Positions 16,160-23,786 of a stretch of 48,146 nucleotides of DNA are shown piece after piece. Numbering within the stretch: position 1 is the stretch's first letter; every line of letters begins with the position of its first letter. The notes under the pieces were generated by a model. The model did not search any database, had not been told where the DNA came from, and saw nothing but the letters and a program-made list of their open reading frames with translations. This DNA comes from an uncultured Christensenellaceae bacterium (GTDB taxonomy: Bacteria; Bacillota; Clostridia; Christensenellales; Pumilibacteraceae), in the NCBI GenBank assembly GCA_910587805.1, contig CAJUNM010000014.1, forward strand, positions 1 through 48,146. Direction: 5' to 3'. A program made the translations under genes and the position numbers.

Positions 16160-18349
16160 ATGCAAAAAATCAACAAGTTTCTTGCCGTTTTGGCAGCGAC
16201 GCTTGCGGCGACGTTTCTGTTCGCGGCATGCAACGACAAGCCCGACGACGGCGGTAAAACCGAAGAACCGGTCAAGTATACGGTAACGTATAGCGCAGGC
16301 GAAGGCAGCGGAACTGCGCCTGCGGGCGGATCGTATAAGGCGGGTGCAACGTTCGCATTGCCCGATCCTACGGGTCTTTCAAAGGACGGATGCACGTTCG
16401 ATAAGTGGAACGACGGCACGACCGATTACGCAGTCGGCGCAACTTACACCATGCCTGCAAAGAACGTCACGTTCACCGCTACGTGGAAGGAGGACGAAGA
16501 AACCCCGCCCACGCCTTCGACAAAATATACGGTGACGTTCAGAGGCGGCGTCGGCGTAGACGGCGCTGCGCCTACGGGCGGATCTTACGAAGCTGACGCA
16601 ACATTCATATTGCCCGCAGCTACGGGTTTGTCCAAGCCCGGGTATTTATTCGATAAGTGGAACGACGGCACGACCGATTACGCAGTCGGCGCAACTTACA
16701 CCATGCCCGCTAAGAACGTCACGTTTACCGCAACGTGGAAAGTCGATACGAGCCAAATCGATCCCGAAGTCAAGTATTCCGTTACAGTCGTCAAGACGCA
16801 GAATAGCTCGCAAGAAGGCAGTATAACCGGCGCTATCCCGACTATTAACGATAAAGCGGTGGGCGAAAAGTTTACTATTCCCGCGGACACTTTTGCATTC
16901 CCGCACTATACTCAAACGTATTGGCGCGTGCAGAATTATAATAGTCAATACGGGTCTTGGGATACCATTGCAAACTATGCGCCTTCCGCCGAAATCGAAA
17001 TGCCCGCATTCAATGTGCGCATAGTCGCGGTTTGGGCGGCTAACCCGTTGACGATAACTTTCGACGCAAACGGCGGCAGCGGCACAATGGCTCCGCTTAC
17101 GTCCAAAAAATTCAATGATTCGTATTCTTCTGTGGCTAAAGTGTTCGCATGTAAGTTTACCGCGCCCACGGGCGGAACGTTCCAAGGCTGGGCAACTTCG
17201 GCTAACGGCCAGCCGCTTGCCGACGGAACAAAACTCAATGAAAATATAGTCGGTCTCGACGATACGCTCACGTTGTACGCGATATGGGAGATAAGCTCGA
17301 CCCCGACGCCCGCATTTACTATCGATCAGATCGTAGGACAGTGGTCGGGCGGTTCGCATACTTTCGATGTAGCAAAAAATACCGATGTAGCCAATATAAA
17401 CGGGTTCGGCGTTCTCGACGGGAAATATGCCATGCAGATAATCGTCGATACCGATGTGCAGATGATGTCGTCGATAGATTACGACTTGACGTACTATATT
17501 GCTTTGAACGGTACGACACTTGTGTTGACCGATGTAAATGACAATACGAATACGATAACGCTTACGGAAAAAGCAGAACTTGCTGCGTCGCCGTCGTTTG
17601 CCGGTAAATGGGCGCGAGTAATAGTCAACGGCACTCAACCTTGGGTCATAACCGAAAGCAAAGCGTATTACGGAAATAACCTATCCGAAGTGCAAACCGT
17701 TAAAGTCGGCGCAAATTTAATCATGTATTATGAAGCTGTAGGTTATTATTACTCTTACGTTTTGACGAAGAGCGAAAACAGCTTGAACGGATTTTTCGAC
17801 GCTTCCGAAAAAGAACCTGCGGCACAGACGTTTAACGCAGGCGAGTTCTTTACATTGACTGTGGACGGTAAGCTCAATCAAATAGTCAATAACGGTTCTG
17901 CTCCCAATTCGTCCAAACTCCCTACGCCCACCGCACCCGAAGGACAAGTGTTCTCGAAATGGGTCGTAGCTGGCACGAGTACCGAATTCGACGTTACCGC
18001 CGTTATGACGTCAGACGTTTCGATCGAAGCATCGTTCACTTCGGCGGCAGGTTCTACCGTTAAAACTTTTACGGGTAGCGTGTCATTTTACGGAATCACA
18101 ATTACTTCAATAAGACTTAATACTCAAACCGGAGCTTTGACGATTACTTATAAAAATATGTTTAATAAGGAAACGACTGCGGATTACACCGCCGCTATAT
18201 ACGACGATTATTATTTCTTGGATGAAAGCACTTTTACTTCCGGAGAAGCATTGTGGATACAACTTGCCGCAGACGGTAATTCTGTTGAATTATTCGACAA
18301 TTATAATGATGAACCTTATAGTAGTTGCGGAACTATGAACATTGCATAA
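16160..18349 (+). CDS. surface lipoprotein with tandem InlB B-repeats
   Basis: A 729-residue exported lipoprotein with a signal peptide ending in FAAC (Cys24). Four B-repeat-like units follow: about residues 34-112, 118-194, 200-292 and 293-375. The first two share nearly identical DNA, encoding FDKWNDGTTDYAVGATYTMP. The remainder is Thr/Asn-rich and beta-rich, with a GQWSGGSHTFDV segment that resembles lipocalin-like ligand domains in surface proteins, and a further truncated repeat near residue 560. AAGGAG precedes the ATG. It is the second gene of the operon starting at 12796 and is followed by a strong terminator. Function is unknown; surface binding is an inference from the repeats. Confidence 0.8.
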   Translation: MQKINKFLAVLAATLAATFLFAACNDKPDDGGKTEEPVKYTVTYSAGEGSGTAPAGGSYKAGATFALPDPTGLSKDGCTFDKWNDGTTDYAVGATYTMPAKNVTFTATWKEDEETPPTPSTKYTVTFRGGVGVDGAAPTGGSYEADATFILPAATGLSKPGYLFDKWNDGTTDYAVGATYTMPAKNVTFTATWKVDTSQIDPEVKYSVTVVKTQNSSQEGSITGAIPTINDKAVGEKFTIPADTFAFPHYTQTYWRVQNYNSQYGSWDTIANYAPSAEIEMPAFNVRIVAVWAANPLTITFDANGGSGTMAPLTSKKFNDSYSSVAKVFACKFTAPTGGTFQGWATSANGQPLADGTKLNENIVGLDDTLTLYAIWEISSTPTPAFTIDQIVGQWSGGSHTFDVAKNTDVANINGFGVLDGKYAMQIIVDTDVQMMSSIDYDLTYYIALNGTTLVLTDVNDNTNTITLTEKAELAASPSFAGKWARVIVNGTQPWVITESKAYYGNNLSEVQTVKVGANLIMYYEAVGYYYSYVLTKSENSLNGFFDASEKEPAAQTFNAGEFFTLTVDGKLNQIVNNGSAPNSSKLPTPTAPEGQVFSKWVVAGTSTEFDVTAVMTSDVSIEASFTSAAGSTVKTFTGSVSFYGITITSIRLNTQTGALTITYKNMFNKETTADYTAAIYDDYYFLDESTFTSGEALWIQLAADGNSVELFDNYNDEPYSSCGTMNIA
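16397..16740 (+). repeat. two 92-bp direct repeats inside the lipoprotein gene
   Basis: Bases 16397-16488 and 16649-16740 match at 88 of 92 positions and lie 252 bases apart, exactly 84 codons. Recombination between them would remove or duplicate one B-repeat without changing the reading frame. Confidence 0.85.
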
Positions 18350-18368
18350 TAATGTATCTACTAACAAG

Positions 18369-18394
18369 AAAACCGAGCTTAACGGCTCGGTTTT
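18369..18394 (+). terminator. intrinsic terminator after the lipoprotein operon
   Basis: AAAACCGAGC (18369-18378) pairs with GCTCGGTTTT (18385-18394) around a 6-base loop; the T run is part of the right arm and continues with TGTTT. The A and T runs make it usable in both directions. Confidence 0.88.
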
Positions 18395-18436
18395 GTGTTT
18401 AGGAAAAAAGATAAAGTCGAGGTTTCCCGTAATCGT

Positions 18437-18477
18437 TTGACTTTTCCCTTAAAATATGCTATATTTTAAGGGAAAAG
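18437..18477 (+). promoter_or_regulatory. fic promoter inside a 17-bp perfect palindrome
   Basis: TTGACT (18437-18442) and TATATT (18460-18465) with a 17-base spacer form a promoter. The palindrome has left arm CTTTTCCCTTAAAATAT (18441-18457), a 3-base centre GCT and a fully complementary right arm (18461-18477). It spans from the -35 box past the -10 box to the probable transcription start. Such placement is typical of a repressor operator. The Fic protein encoded directly downstream has a C-terminal winged-helix-like domain and is a plausible autorepressor. Confidence 0.8.
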
Positions 18478-18488
18478 AGGTTATGGTT

Positions 18489-19538
18489 ATGAGAATATTC
18501 GATTTTTTCGAGTTAAAAAACAAGCAATGGGATTCCGAGATTTTGGGATATATCTCACAGATATATGCCGAAAAGGGCAAGCAAGAATTGTACTTGAAGC
18601 AGAAGCCGTCGGAATTGAAAGACCTCGTTGAAATTGCAAAAATACAAAGTACGGAAGCGTCGAACGAGATCGAGGGTATTCGCACAACAAGTACAAGATT
18701 TAAGCAGATAATGACCGAAAAGAGCGCGCCGAAGAACCGCAACGAGAGCGAGATCGCAGGCTATAGAGACGCATTGAAAGTAATACACGAGAGCTATGAT
18801 GTAATTCCGATAACGCCGAATTTTATATTGCAGTTGCACGGAATATTACTCGGGCATCTAAATTCGGGTATGGGCGGAAAATACAAAAACATACAAAATT
18901 ATATAAGTGCAACCGACGGCAACGGTATGTCGTATACGTTGTTTACACCTCTTTCTCCGTTTGAAACACCGTCGGCTATGGCGTCATTATGCGAGCAATA
19001 CAATTTGGCATTGAGCGAAGGCATTGCGGATCCGCTTATTCTTATACCGATTTTCGTGCATGATTTTTTGTGTATACATCCGTTTCTCGACGGTAACGGC
19101 AGAATGTCGAGACTGTTGACTACACTGCTTTTGTGTCGTTCGGGATTTTATATCGGTAAGTACGTGTCGCTCGAATCGAAAATTGCCGAGCATAAAGACT
19201 TGTATTACGATTCGCTTGCGGCAAGTCAAAGCGGTTGGCATGAGAACAGCGACGACCCTTTACCGTTTATTAAATATTTGCTTGGTACGATAGTTTCGTC
19301 TTATCGCGATTTCGAGCGGCGAATGGAAATAAACGATGGAATCTCGGTTAAAGCACGCGTACGCAAAGCCGTCGATACTGCGGTAGTAAGATTTACCAAG
19401 CGAGAGATATGCGAGCTGTGTCCGACGGTCAGCATCAGTTCGGTCGAATTGGTGTTGCGTGAGCTTGTAAAGGAGGGTTGTATAGAACGCCGCGGCGCAG
19501 GCAGATCGGTATTTTACGTAAAAACATATTCTCGTTGA
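18489..19538 (+). CDS. Fic family protein with C-terminal winged helix
   Basis: Fic proteins usually transfer AMP from ATP to target proteins. The motif HPFLDGNGR is intact at residues 197-205, and the N-terminal part has SNEIEG, matching the S/T-xxx-E-G/N inhibitory helix, so activity is probably self-inhibited. The last 60 residues (RFTKREICELCPTVSISSVE, ending GAGRSVFYV) look like a winged helix. ATG 18489 fits best, 8 bases after AGAGG; ATG 18483 and an upstream one inside the palindrome are less likely. The product is 349 residues. No antitoxin gene is adjacent. The promoter lies inside a palindrome, which suggests autoregulation. Confidence 0.9.
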   Translation: MRIFDFFELKNKQWDSEILGYISQIYAEKGKQELYLKQKPSELKDLVEIAKIQSTEASNEIEGIRTTSTRFKQIMTEKSAPKNRNESEIAGYRDALKVIHESYDVIPITPNFILQLHGILLGHLNSGMGGKYKNIQNYISATDGNGMSYTLFTPLSPFETPSAMASLCEQYNLALSEGIADPLILIPIFVHDFLCIHPFLDGNGRMSRLLTTLLLCRSGFYIGKYVSLESKIAEHKDLYYDSLAASQSGWHENSDDPLPFIKYLLGTIVSSYRDFERRMEINDGISVKARVRKAVDTAVVRFTKREICELCPTVSISSVELVLRELVKEGCIERRGAGRSVFYVKTYSR

Positions 19539-19563
19539 AATTACTGTTATGAAATTTACGCAA

Positions 19564-19594
19564 ACGAAAAGCACGCTTAAAGCGTGCTTTTCGT
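19564..19594. terminator. bidirectional terminator between fic and the zinc-ribbon gene
   Basis: A 15-bp perfect inverted repeat, ACGAAAAGCACGCTT (19564-19578), with one central base and its complement (19580-19594). The arms carry AAAA and TTTT runs, so it can end both the plus-strand fic transcript and the converging minus-strand gene. Confidence 0.85.
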
Positions 19595-19606
19595 GTTGTT
19601 TATGCG

Positions 19607-20227
19607 TTACGGTTTGAATTTAACGTCGGTAACGACGGGTCCCACCGTGCCGCAAGAGGGGCAGGGCGCGCGGCAAGACATGCCCTCGAACAGATAGCCC
19701 ATATTGGCGTCGTTTACGAGCACAAGCTCGCTGTTGCACGTCTTGCATTTTTGGTTGTACAGGAACACGCGTTCGCGTTTATCATCGATAGCGCGGACCT
19801 TGAGATACAAGCCCTGAACGAGCTTTTTGCATTTTCTGCAATAGAATATCGCGTCGAAAGCGAGAAAACCCTCGCCTTTTTGCGCGTCGTCCCACATAGC
19901 CAAACTTTTGTTCATAAGCTCGGTTTGTTGCGGGGTATATTTTGCATATATATCTTTTACGGCTTCGCCCTCGAAAAGATTGAGCGCCGCGCCGCAGAGA
20001 TCGTAGTTTATCATGGACAACGCGTCGGCGTTGTTCATCATGAACCGCGTGCGTTGCGCTTCGGTCTTGTTCATGAGCATGCGGTTAACTGCTTCGAGCA
20101 GTTTTTCCGCGTCGCGTTCGGGCACTTTGTCCACTACGTCTTGGAGCGTAGCCATATCCTTAGTGCCTACTTCAAACACGTGTTCTTTTCCGCACTTATT
20201 GCATTTTAACGTTACGGTTTTATTCAT
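19607..20227 (-). CDS. zinc-ribbon protein of unknown function
   Basis: A 206-residue cytosolic protein (no signal or membrane segment) with cysteine pairs at both ends. The N-terminus has TLKCNKCGKEHVFEV; the C-terminal part has CRKC, CKTC and CPSC. These could form two or three zinc ribbons, reminiscent of CpXC-domain proteins, though the fit is loose. The middle (residues about 25-120) looks helical. An AAGG/GGTG-type ribosome-binding site precedes the ATG. It has its own promoter divergent from the TtcA-like gene. I do not recognise the family with confidence and assign no function. Confidence 0.7.
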   Translation of the reverse strand: MNKTVTLKCNKCGKEHVFEVGTKDMATLQDVVDKVPERDAEKLLEAVNRMLMNKTEAQRTRFMMNNADALSMINYDLCGAALNLFEGEAVKDIYAKYTPQQTELMNKSLAMWDDAQKGEGFLAFDAIFYCRKCKKLVQGLYLKVRAIDDKRERVFLYNQKCKTCNSELVLVNDANMGYLFEGMSCRAPCPSCGTVGPVVTDVKFKP

Positions 20228-20272
20228 TACTTCACCTTTCCTTAGGATAAATGGATAACATGAGATATATAC

Positions 20273-20357
20273 AGTATATCAAAGCGCACAAAACATTTCA
20301 AGTGTTTTGTCTACATTTATCCAAAACATTGACAAAAGCGTTGCGGCATTGTATATT
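20273..20357. promoter_or_regulatory. divergent promoters with an 8-bp inverted repeat between
   Basis: Minus-strand promoter for the zinc-ribbon gene: -35 TTGAAA (reads TTTCAA at 20296-20301) and -10 TATACT (AGTATA at 20273-20278), 17-base spacer. Plus-strand promoter for the TtcA-like gene: TTGACA (20329-20334) and TATATT (20352-20357), 17-base spacer. An inverted repeat ACAAAACA (20288-20295) and TGTTTTGT (20303-20310) brackets the minus-strand -35 box and could be an operator. Confidence 0.75.
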
Positions 20358-20366
20358 ATATGTGTT

Positions 20367-21227
20367 ATGGACGGAGAAATTACGGCAGCCGAGCTTGCGG
20401 TCAGACGTCGGGCGGAGGACAGCCTCGTTAAAAAATTCAAAAAGACGATGTTTTCGCGATTTGCGAAGGCGGTGGCGACGTATGAGCTGATACAACCGAA
20501 CGACAAGATCGCGGTGTGTATTTCGGGCGGAAAGGACAGCTTTGCCATGGCTAAGCTTTTTCAACAGCTCAAAAAGCACAATAAATTCCCGTTCGAGCTT
20601 GAATTTTTGGTCATGGATCCAGGGTATTCCGAAGCGCACCGCAAGACGATAGAGGACAACGCGCGCGTGCTCGGAATACCGATCACGATTTTTCAAACCG
20701 AGATATTCGACAATGTTTTTCAAATAGAAAAATCGCCGTGTTATATTTGCGCGCGTATGCGGCGCGGGTATTTGTATGCAAAGGCGCGCGAACTCGGTTG
20801 CAACAAGATCGCGCTCGGGCATCATTACGACGACGTTATAGAAACCATACTTATGGGCATGCTTTACGGCGGGCAGATGCAAACTATGATGCCCAAGCTC
20901 AAGAGTACGAATTTTTCGGGAATGCAGCTCATACGCCCGATGTATCTTGTTCGCGAAGCGGATATCGTCGCGTGGCGCGACCATTGCGATCTGCGCTTTT
21001 TGCGCTGCGCATGCAGATTCACGGAGAACATAGCGTCCGCCGCGGCTGACGACCGCGAAACAAACTCAAAGCGGCAAAAGGTCAAAGAGCTTATAGCGTC
21101 GCTTAAAAACGACGATCCCGAGATCGAACAAAATATTTTCAAAAGCCCCGAAAACGTCAATCTTTGCACCGTCATCGAGTATAAGGACAAATCGGGCGTG
21201 CGGCATCGTTTTACCGATGATTATTGA
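20367..21227 (+). CDS. TtcA-family tRNA sulfurtransferase
   Basis: TtcA enzymes thiolate a tRNA cytidine using an ATP-pyrophosphatase fold and a [4Fe-4S] cluster. The P-loop SGGKDS is at residues 53-58, the cluster pair Cys125/Cys128 in SPCYICARMRRG, the metal motif GHHYDD further on and a further cysteine pair in LRCACRF. The product has 286 residues, normal for the family. ATG 20367 is favoured; the track upstream would need a non-ATG start inside the promoter. The -10 box ends only 9 bases before the ATG, so the mRNA is nearly leaderless. The exact tRNA target in this organism is unproven. Confidence 0.85.
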   Translation: MDGEITAAELAVRRRAEDSLVKKFKKTMFSRFAKAVATYELIQPNDKIAVCISGGKDSFAMAKLFQQLKKHNKFPFELEFLVMDPGYSEAHRKTIEDNARVLGIPITIFQTEIFDNVFQIEKSPCYICARMRRGYLYAKARELGCNKIALGHHYDDVIETILMGMLYGGQMQTMMPKLKSTNFSGMQLIRPMYLVREADIVAWRDHCDLRFLRCACRFTENIASAAADDRETNSKRQKVKELIASLKNDDPEIEQNIFKSPENVNLCTVIEYKDKSGVRHRFTDDY

Positions 21228-21263
21228 ATTTCGCGACGGAATCGGATCGTGTTCGCGATACGG

Positions 21264-21303
21264 CAACGCCGCGCTTGACTAAAGCGCGGCGTTGTATTAT
21301 AAT
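21264..21303 (+). promoter_or_regulatory. palindrome overlapping the cation-efflux promoter
   Basis: CAACGCCGCGCTT (21264-21276) and AAGCGCGGCGTTG (21282-21294) form a perfect 13-bp inverted repeat with a 5-base loop. The promoter TTGACT (21275-21280) and TATAAT (21298-21303), spacer 17, starts at the loop. The hairpin may terminate the upstream TtcA-like gene, act as an operator for the efflux gene, or do both. The T run after it is weak (TATTAT). Confidence 0.7.
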
Positions 21304-21344
21304 TGATAAGTACCGCACGATGTTTTGCGGCATAAAACGAAAGC

Positions 21345-22427
21345 ATGAACGAACGAACAAAACAAGCAATGATCACGCTTATAATAGGCTTGATTTTTAA
21401 TATCGCGCTCGGCGCGGCAAAGCTCGTCGCGGGCATATTGTCCGATTCGACGGCGGTCTCGTCAGATGCGCTGAACAATCTGTCCGACGCGGCGGTGTCC
21501 GTAGTGACTATAATAGCCACGGCGTTATCGGCGCGCGCCGCCGATCGCGAGCACCCGTACGGGCACGGCAGATATGAGTACATCTCCACTTTCATACTCG
21601 GCGCGGTCATAGTCGCGGTAGGCGTTGAGGTTTTGCGCGGCGGCATAGAGCGCGCGGCGCACCCCGAAACCGTAAACTTCGGCGCTGCGGTTTGGGCAAC
21701 GCTCGGCGTCGCGATAGGCGTAAAGTCGTTTATGACGGCGTTCTATGCGCTGCGCGGTAAAAAGATGAAGTCGGATACCATAAGGGCGGCGGCGTTGGAT
21801 TCCGCGTCCGACGCGGCGGTGACGACAGTGGTTTTGGTCTGCGCGCTCATAGAAAAATTCACGGGCGTGCATTTCGACGGTTATGTGTCGATTGCCGTCG
21901 CGGTCGTAATACTCGTGTTCGCGGTGCGCATACTCAAGAGCACCGTCGACAGACTCTTGGGCAACAGACCCGATCCCGAACTTGTGAACTCGGTAAACGC
22001 CGTGCTGTCCGAATCGAAAAGCGTAATATCCTCGCACGATCTTATCATAAACGATTACGGCGCAAGCAACAAGATAGCCGAAGTGGACGCGGTGTTCCCG
22101 CACGACATGAGTTTTGTGGACGTGCATGCGGAGTGCGACGCGATAGAACGCGCGGTGCTCGAAAAGACGGGGGTGCGGCTGTGCGTTCACGCCGACCCCG
22201 ATAGTTGTACCGAACGCGAAACGGCATTGTTTTCGCGAGTGAGCGGCGCGGTGGAAAACCTCGGCGCGACTGTACACGATATAACCGTTGACGACGAAAA
22301 CAAACTTGTGCGCATGGACGTGCTTGTTACGGGCGACGCACCCGAAAGCGAGATCAAACAGATGATAGGCGCGGCGGTGCGGCAAAGCTTGTCGTACGAC
22401 ACGGAGATACACACGGATTATATTTGA
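21345..22427 (+). CDS. cation diffusion facilitator (CDF) transporter
   Basis: CDF proteins export divalent metals such as Zn, Mn or Fe in exchange for protons. The 360 residues contain six hydrophobic segments, the metal-site motifs SDALNNLSDA and DSASDA, the loop HPYGHGRYEY and a soluble C-terminal domain with HADPDS. It belongs to the larger MMT1-like group with an extended C-terminal region. The metal cannot be fixed from sequence. It has its own promoter, which overlaps a palindrome, and is followed 1 base later by mnmA, so the two are probably cotranscribed. Confidence 0.9.
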   Translation: MNERTKQAMITLIIGLIFNIALGAAKLVAGILSDSTAVSSDALNNLSDAAVSVVTIIATALSARAADREHPYGHGRYEYISTFILGAVIVAVGVEVLRGGIERAAHPETVNFGAAVWATLGVAIGVKSFMTAFYALRGKKMKSDTIRAAALDSASDAAVTTVVLVCALIEKFTGVHFDGYVSIAVAVVILVFAVRILKSTVDRLLGNRPDPELVNSVNAVLSESKSVISSHDLIINDYGASNKIAEVDAVFPHDMSFVDVHAECDAIERAVLEKTGVRLCVHADPDSCTERETALFSRVSGAVENLGATVHDITVDDENKLVRMDVLVTGDAPESEIKQMIGAAVRQSLSYDTEIHTDYI

Positions 22428-22428
22428 T

Positions 22429-23487
22429 ATGGCAAACAACGCAAAACGTGTAATTATAGGCATGTCGGGCGGCGTCGATTCCGCCGTCGCGGCGTGGATA
22501 TTGAAACGCGACGGTTACGACGTGACGGGACTGTTCATGCACAATTGGGAAGAGGACGGGCAGTGCACCGCCGCCGACGATTGGGCGGACGTTCAAGCCG
22601 TTTGCGCGCGCATCGGGATACCGTGCTATTCGGTCGATTTTGCCAAAGAATACGCCGACGGCGTTTTCGAGTACTTTCTGAACGAGTACCGCGCGTTCCG
22701 CACGCCCAATCCCGACGTGCTTTGCAACCGCGTTGTCAAGTTCGGCGTGTTCCGCGATTACTGCGCCGCGCTCGGCGCGGACTATATCGCAACGGGGCAT
22801 TATTGCAAGCGCGTCGGAGACACGTTGTGCCGCGCCGCCGATCTCAATAAGGATCAGTCGTACTTTCTCAATCAAGTCAAAACCGAACAGTTGAGCAACG
22901 TTTTATTCCCGCTCGCGGACGTGCAAAAGCCGTGGGTGCGGCAGACGGCGGAGGAACTCGGGCTGCCCGTTGCGAAAAAGAAAGACAGCACGGGTATTTG
23001 CTTTATAGGCGAGCGCAAGTTCAAAGCGTTTCTTAAAACGTACTTGCCCGCAAACCGCGGCGAGATAGTCGATACTTCCGGCAAAACGGTGGGCGAGCAC
23101 GACGGTTTAATGTACTATACGCTCGGACAGCGGCGCGGACTGAACATAGGCGGAGTAAAAGGCGAGACGGGCAGATGGTTCGTTCTCGGCAAAGACGTTA
23201 AAAACAACAGACTTATCGTGTCGTGCGGCGACGAGAGCGCGCTGTACACGTCCGAACTTTCGGGCAGCGGGTTGAATATCATAGGCGCGTTCGATATGCC
23301 GAAAAGCTTGAAGTGTACCGCGAAAACGCGCTACCGTCAAGCCGACTTCGGCGCGACGCTCGAAGCGCAACCGAACGGCGCGTTCAAGCTCGCGTTCGAT
23401 ATTCCGCAACGCGCCGTCACCTCGGGACAGTACGCCGTTATATACTTGGGCGAGCGGTGTCTCGGCGGCGGAGTTATAGATAATTAA
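22429..23487 (+). CDS. mnmA: tRNA-specific 2-thiouridylase MnmA
   Basis: MnmA makes 2-thiouridine at position 34 of Lys, Glu and Gln tRNAs, taking sulfur from a cysteine desulfurase relay. The 352 residues have the PP-loop SGGVDS (13-18), the catalytic cysteines Cys99 (NPDVLCNRVVKFG) and Cys191 (STGICFIGERKF), and the C-terminal beta-barrel with YTLGQRRGLNIGG. The ATG comes 1 base after the efflux gene stop; no clear ribosome-binding site is seen, suggesting coupled translation. Confidence 0.95.
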   Translation: MANNAKRVIIGMSGGVDSAVAAWILKRDGYDVTGLFMHNWEEDGQCTAADDWADVQAVCARIGIPCYSVDFAKEYADGVFEYFLNEYRAFRTPNPDVLCNRVVKFGVFRDYCAALGADYIATGHYCKRVGDTLCRAADLNKDQSYFLNQVKTEQLSNVLFPLADVQKPWVRQTAEELGLPVAKKKDSTGICFIGERKFKAFLKTYLPANRGEIVDTSGKTVGEHDGLMYYTLGQRRGLNIGGVKGETGRWFVLGKDVKNNRLIVSCGDESALYTSELSGSGLNIIGAFDMPKSLKCTAKTRYRQADFGATLEAQPNGAFKLAFDIPQRAVTSGQYAVIYLGERCLGGGVIDN

Positions 23488-23574
23488 AAACTGTAAATTA
23501 TAACGGCAACCGCCGCAAAATCTCGATCCCCTCTCCGATAAGAGATGGGCTTAACATTGGGAGTTTGGAATAAG

Positions 23575-23606
23575 AAATAATTCGTCGCAGTGCGAATTAT
23601 TTTATT
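23575..23606 (+). terminator. terminator after mnmA
   Basis: AAATAATTCG (23575-23584) pairs with CGAATTATTT (23593-23602) around an 8-base loop, followed by TATT. The stem is AT-rich, so efficiency is uncertain. The remainder of 23488-23634 shows no gene. Confidence 0.65.
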
Positions 23607-23634
23607 AAAACGTAAAATATTTTTTTAATAGCTA

Positions 23635-23663
23635 TTGACACAAGATATTTTATGTGTTATAAT
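23635..23663 (+). promoter_or_regulatory. consensus promoter for the second surface-protein operon
   Basis: TTGACA (23635-23640), 17-base spacer and TATAAT (23658-23663), with TGTGT before the -10 box. The expected leader is about 115 bases to the ATG at 23787, which has AGGGAGGGA upstream. Confidence 0.85.
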
Positions 23664-23786
23664 AGTGTATAGCTTTGAAGCAAAGGTGTAAACGAGGAGG
23701 TTTGGAGCTTAGCTGTTTTTCTGTTTGAATGTTTATCGATTATCATACGGCGGCATTCGATCGTACCTATTAGGGAGGGAATTATT

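Noticed and set aside
18456..18488. Upstream ATG of the fic frame at 18456
   Set aside because: It lies inside the promoter palindrome, before the predicted transcription start, and has no ribosome-binding site.
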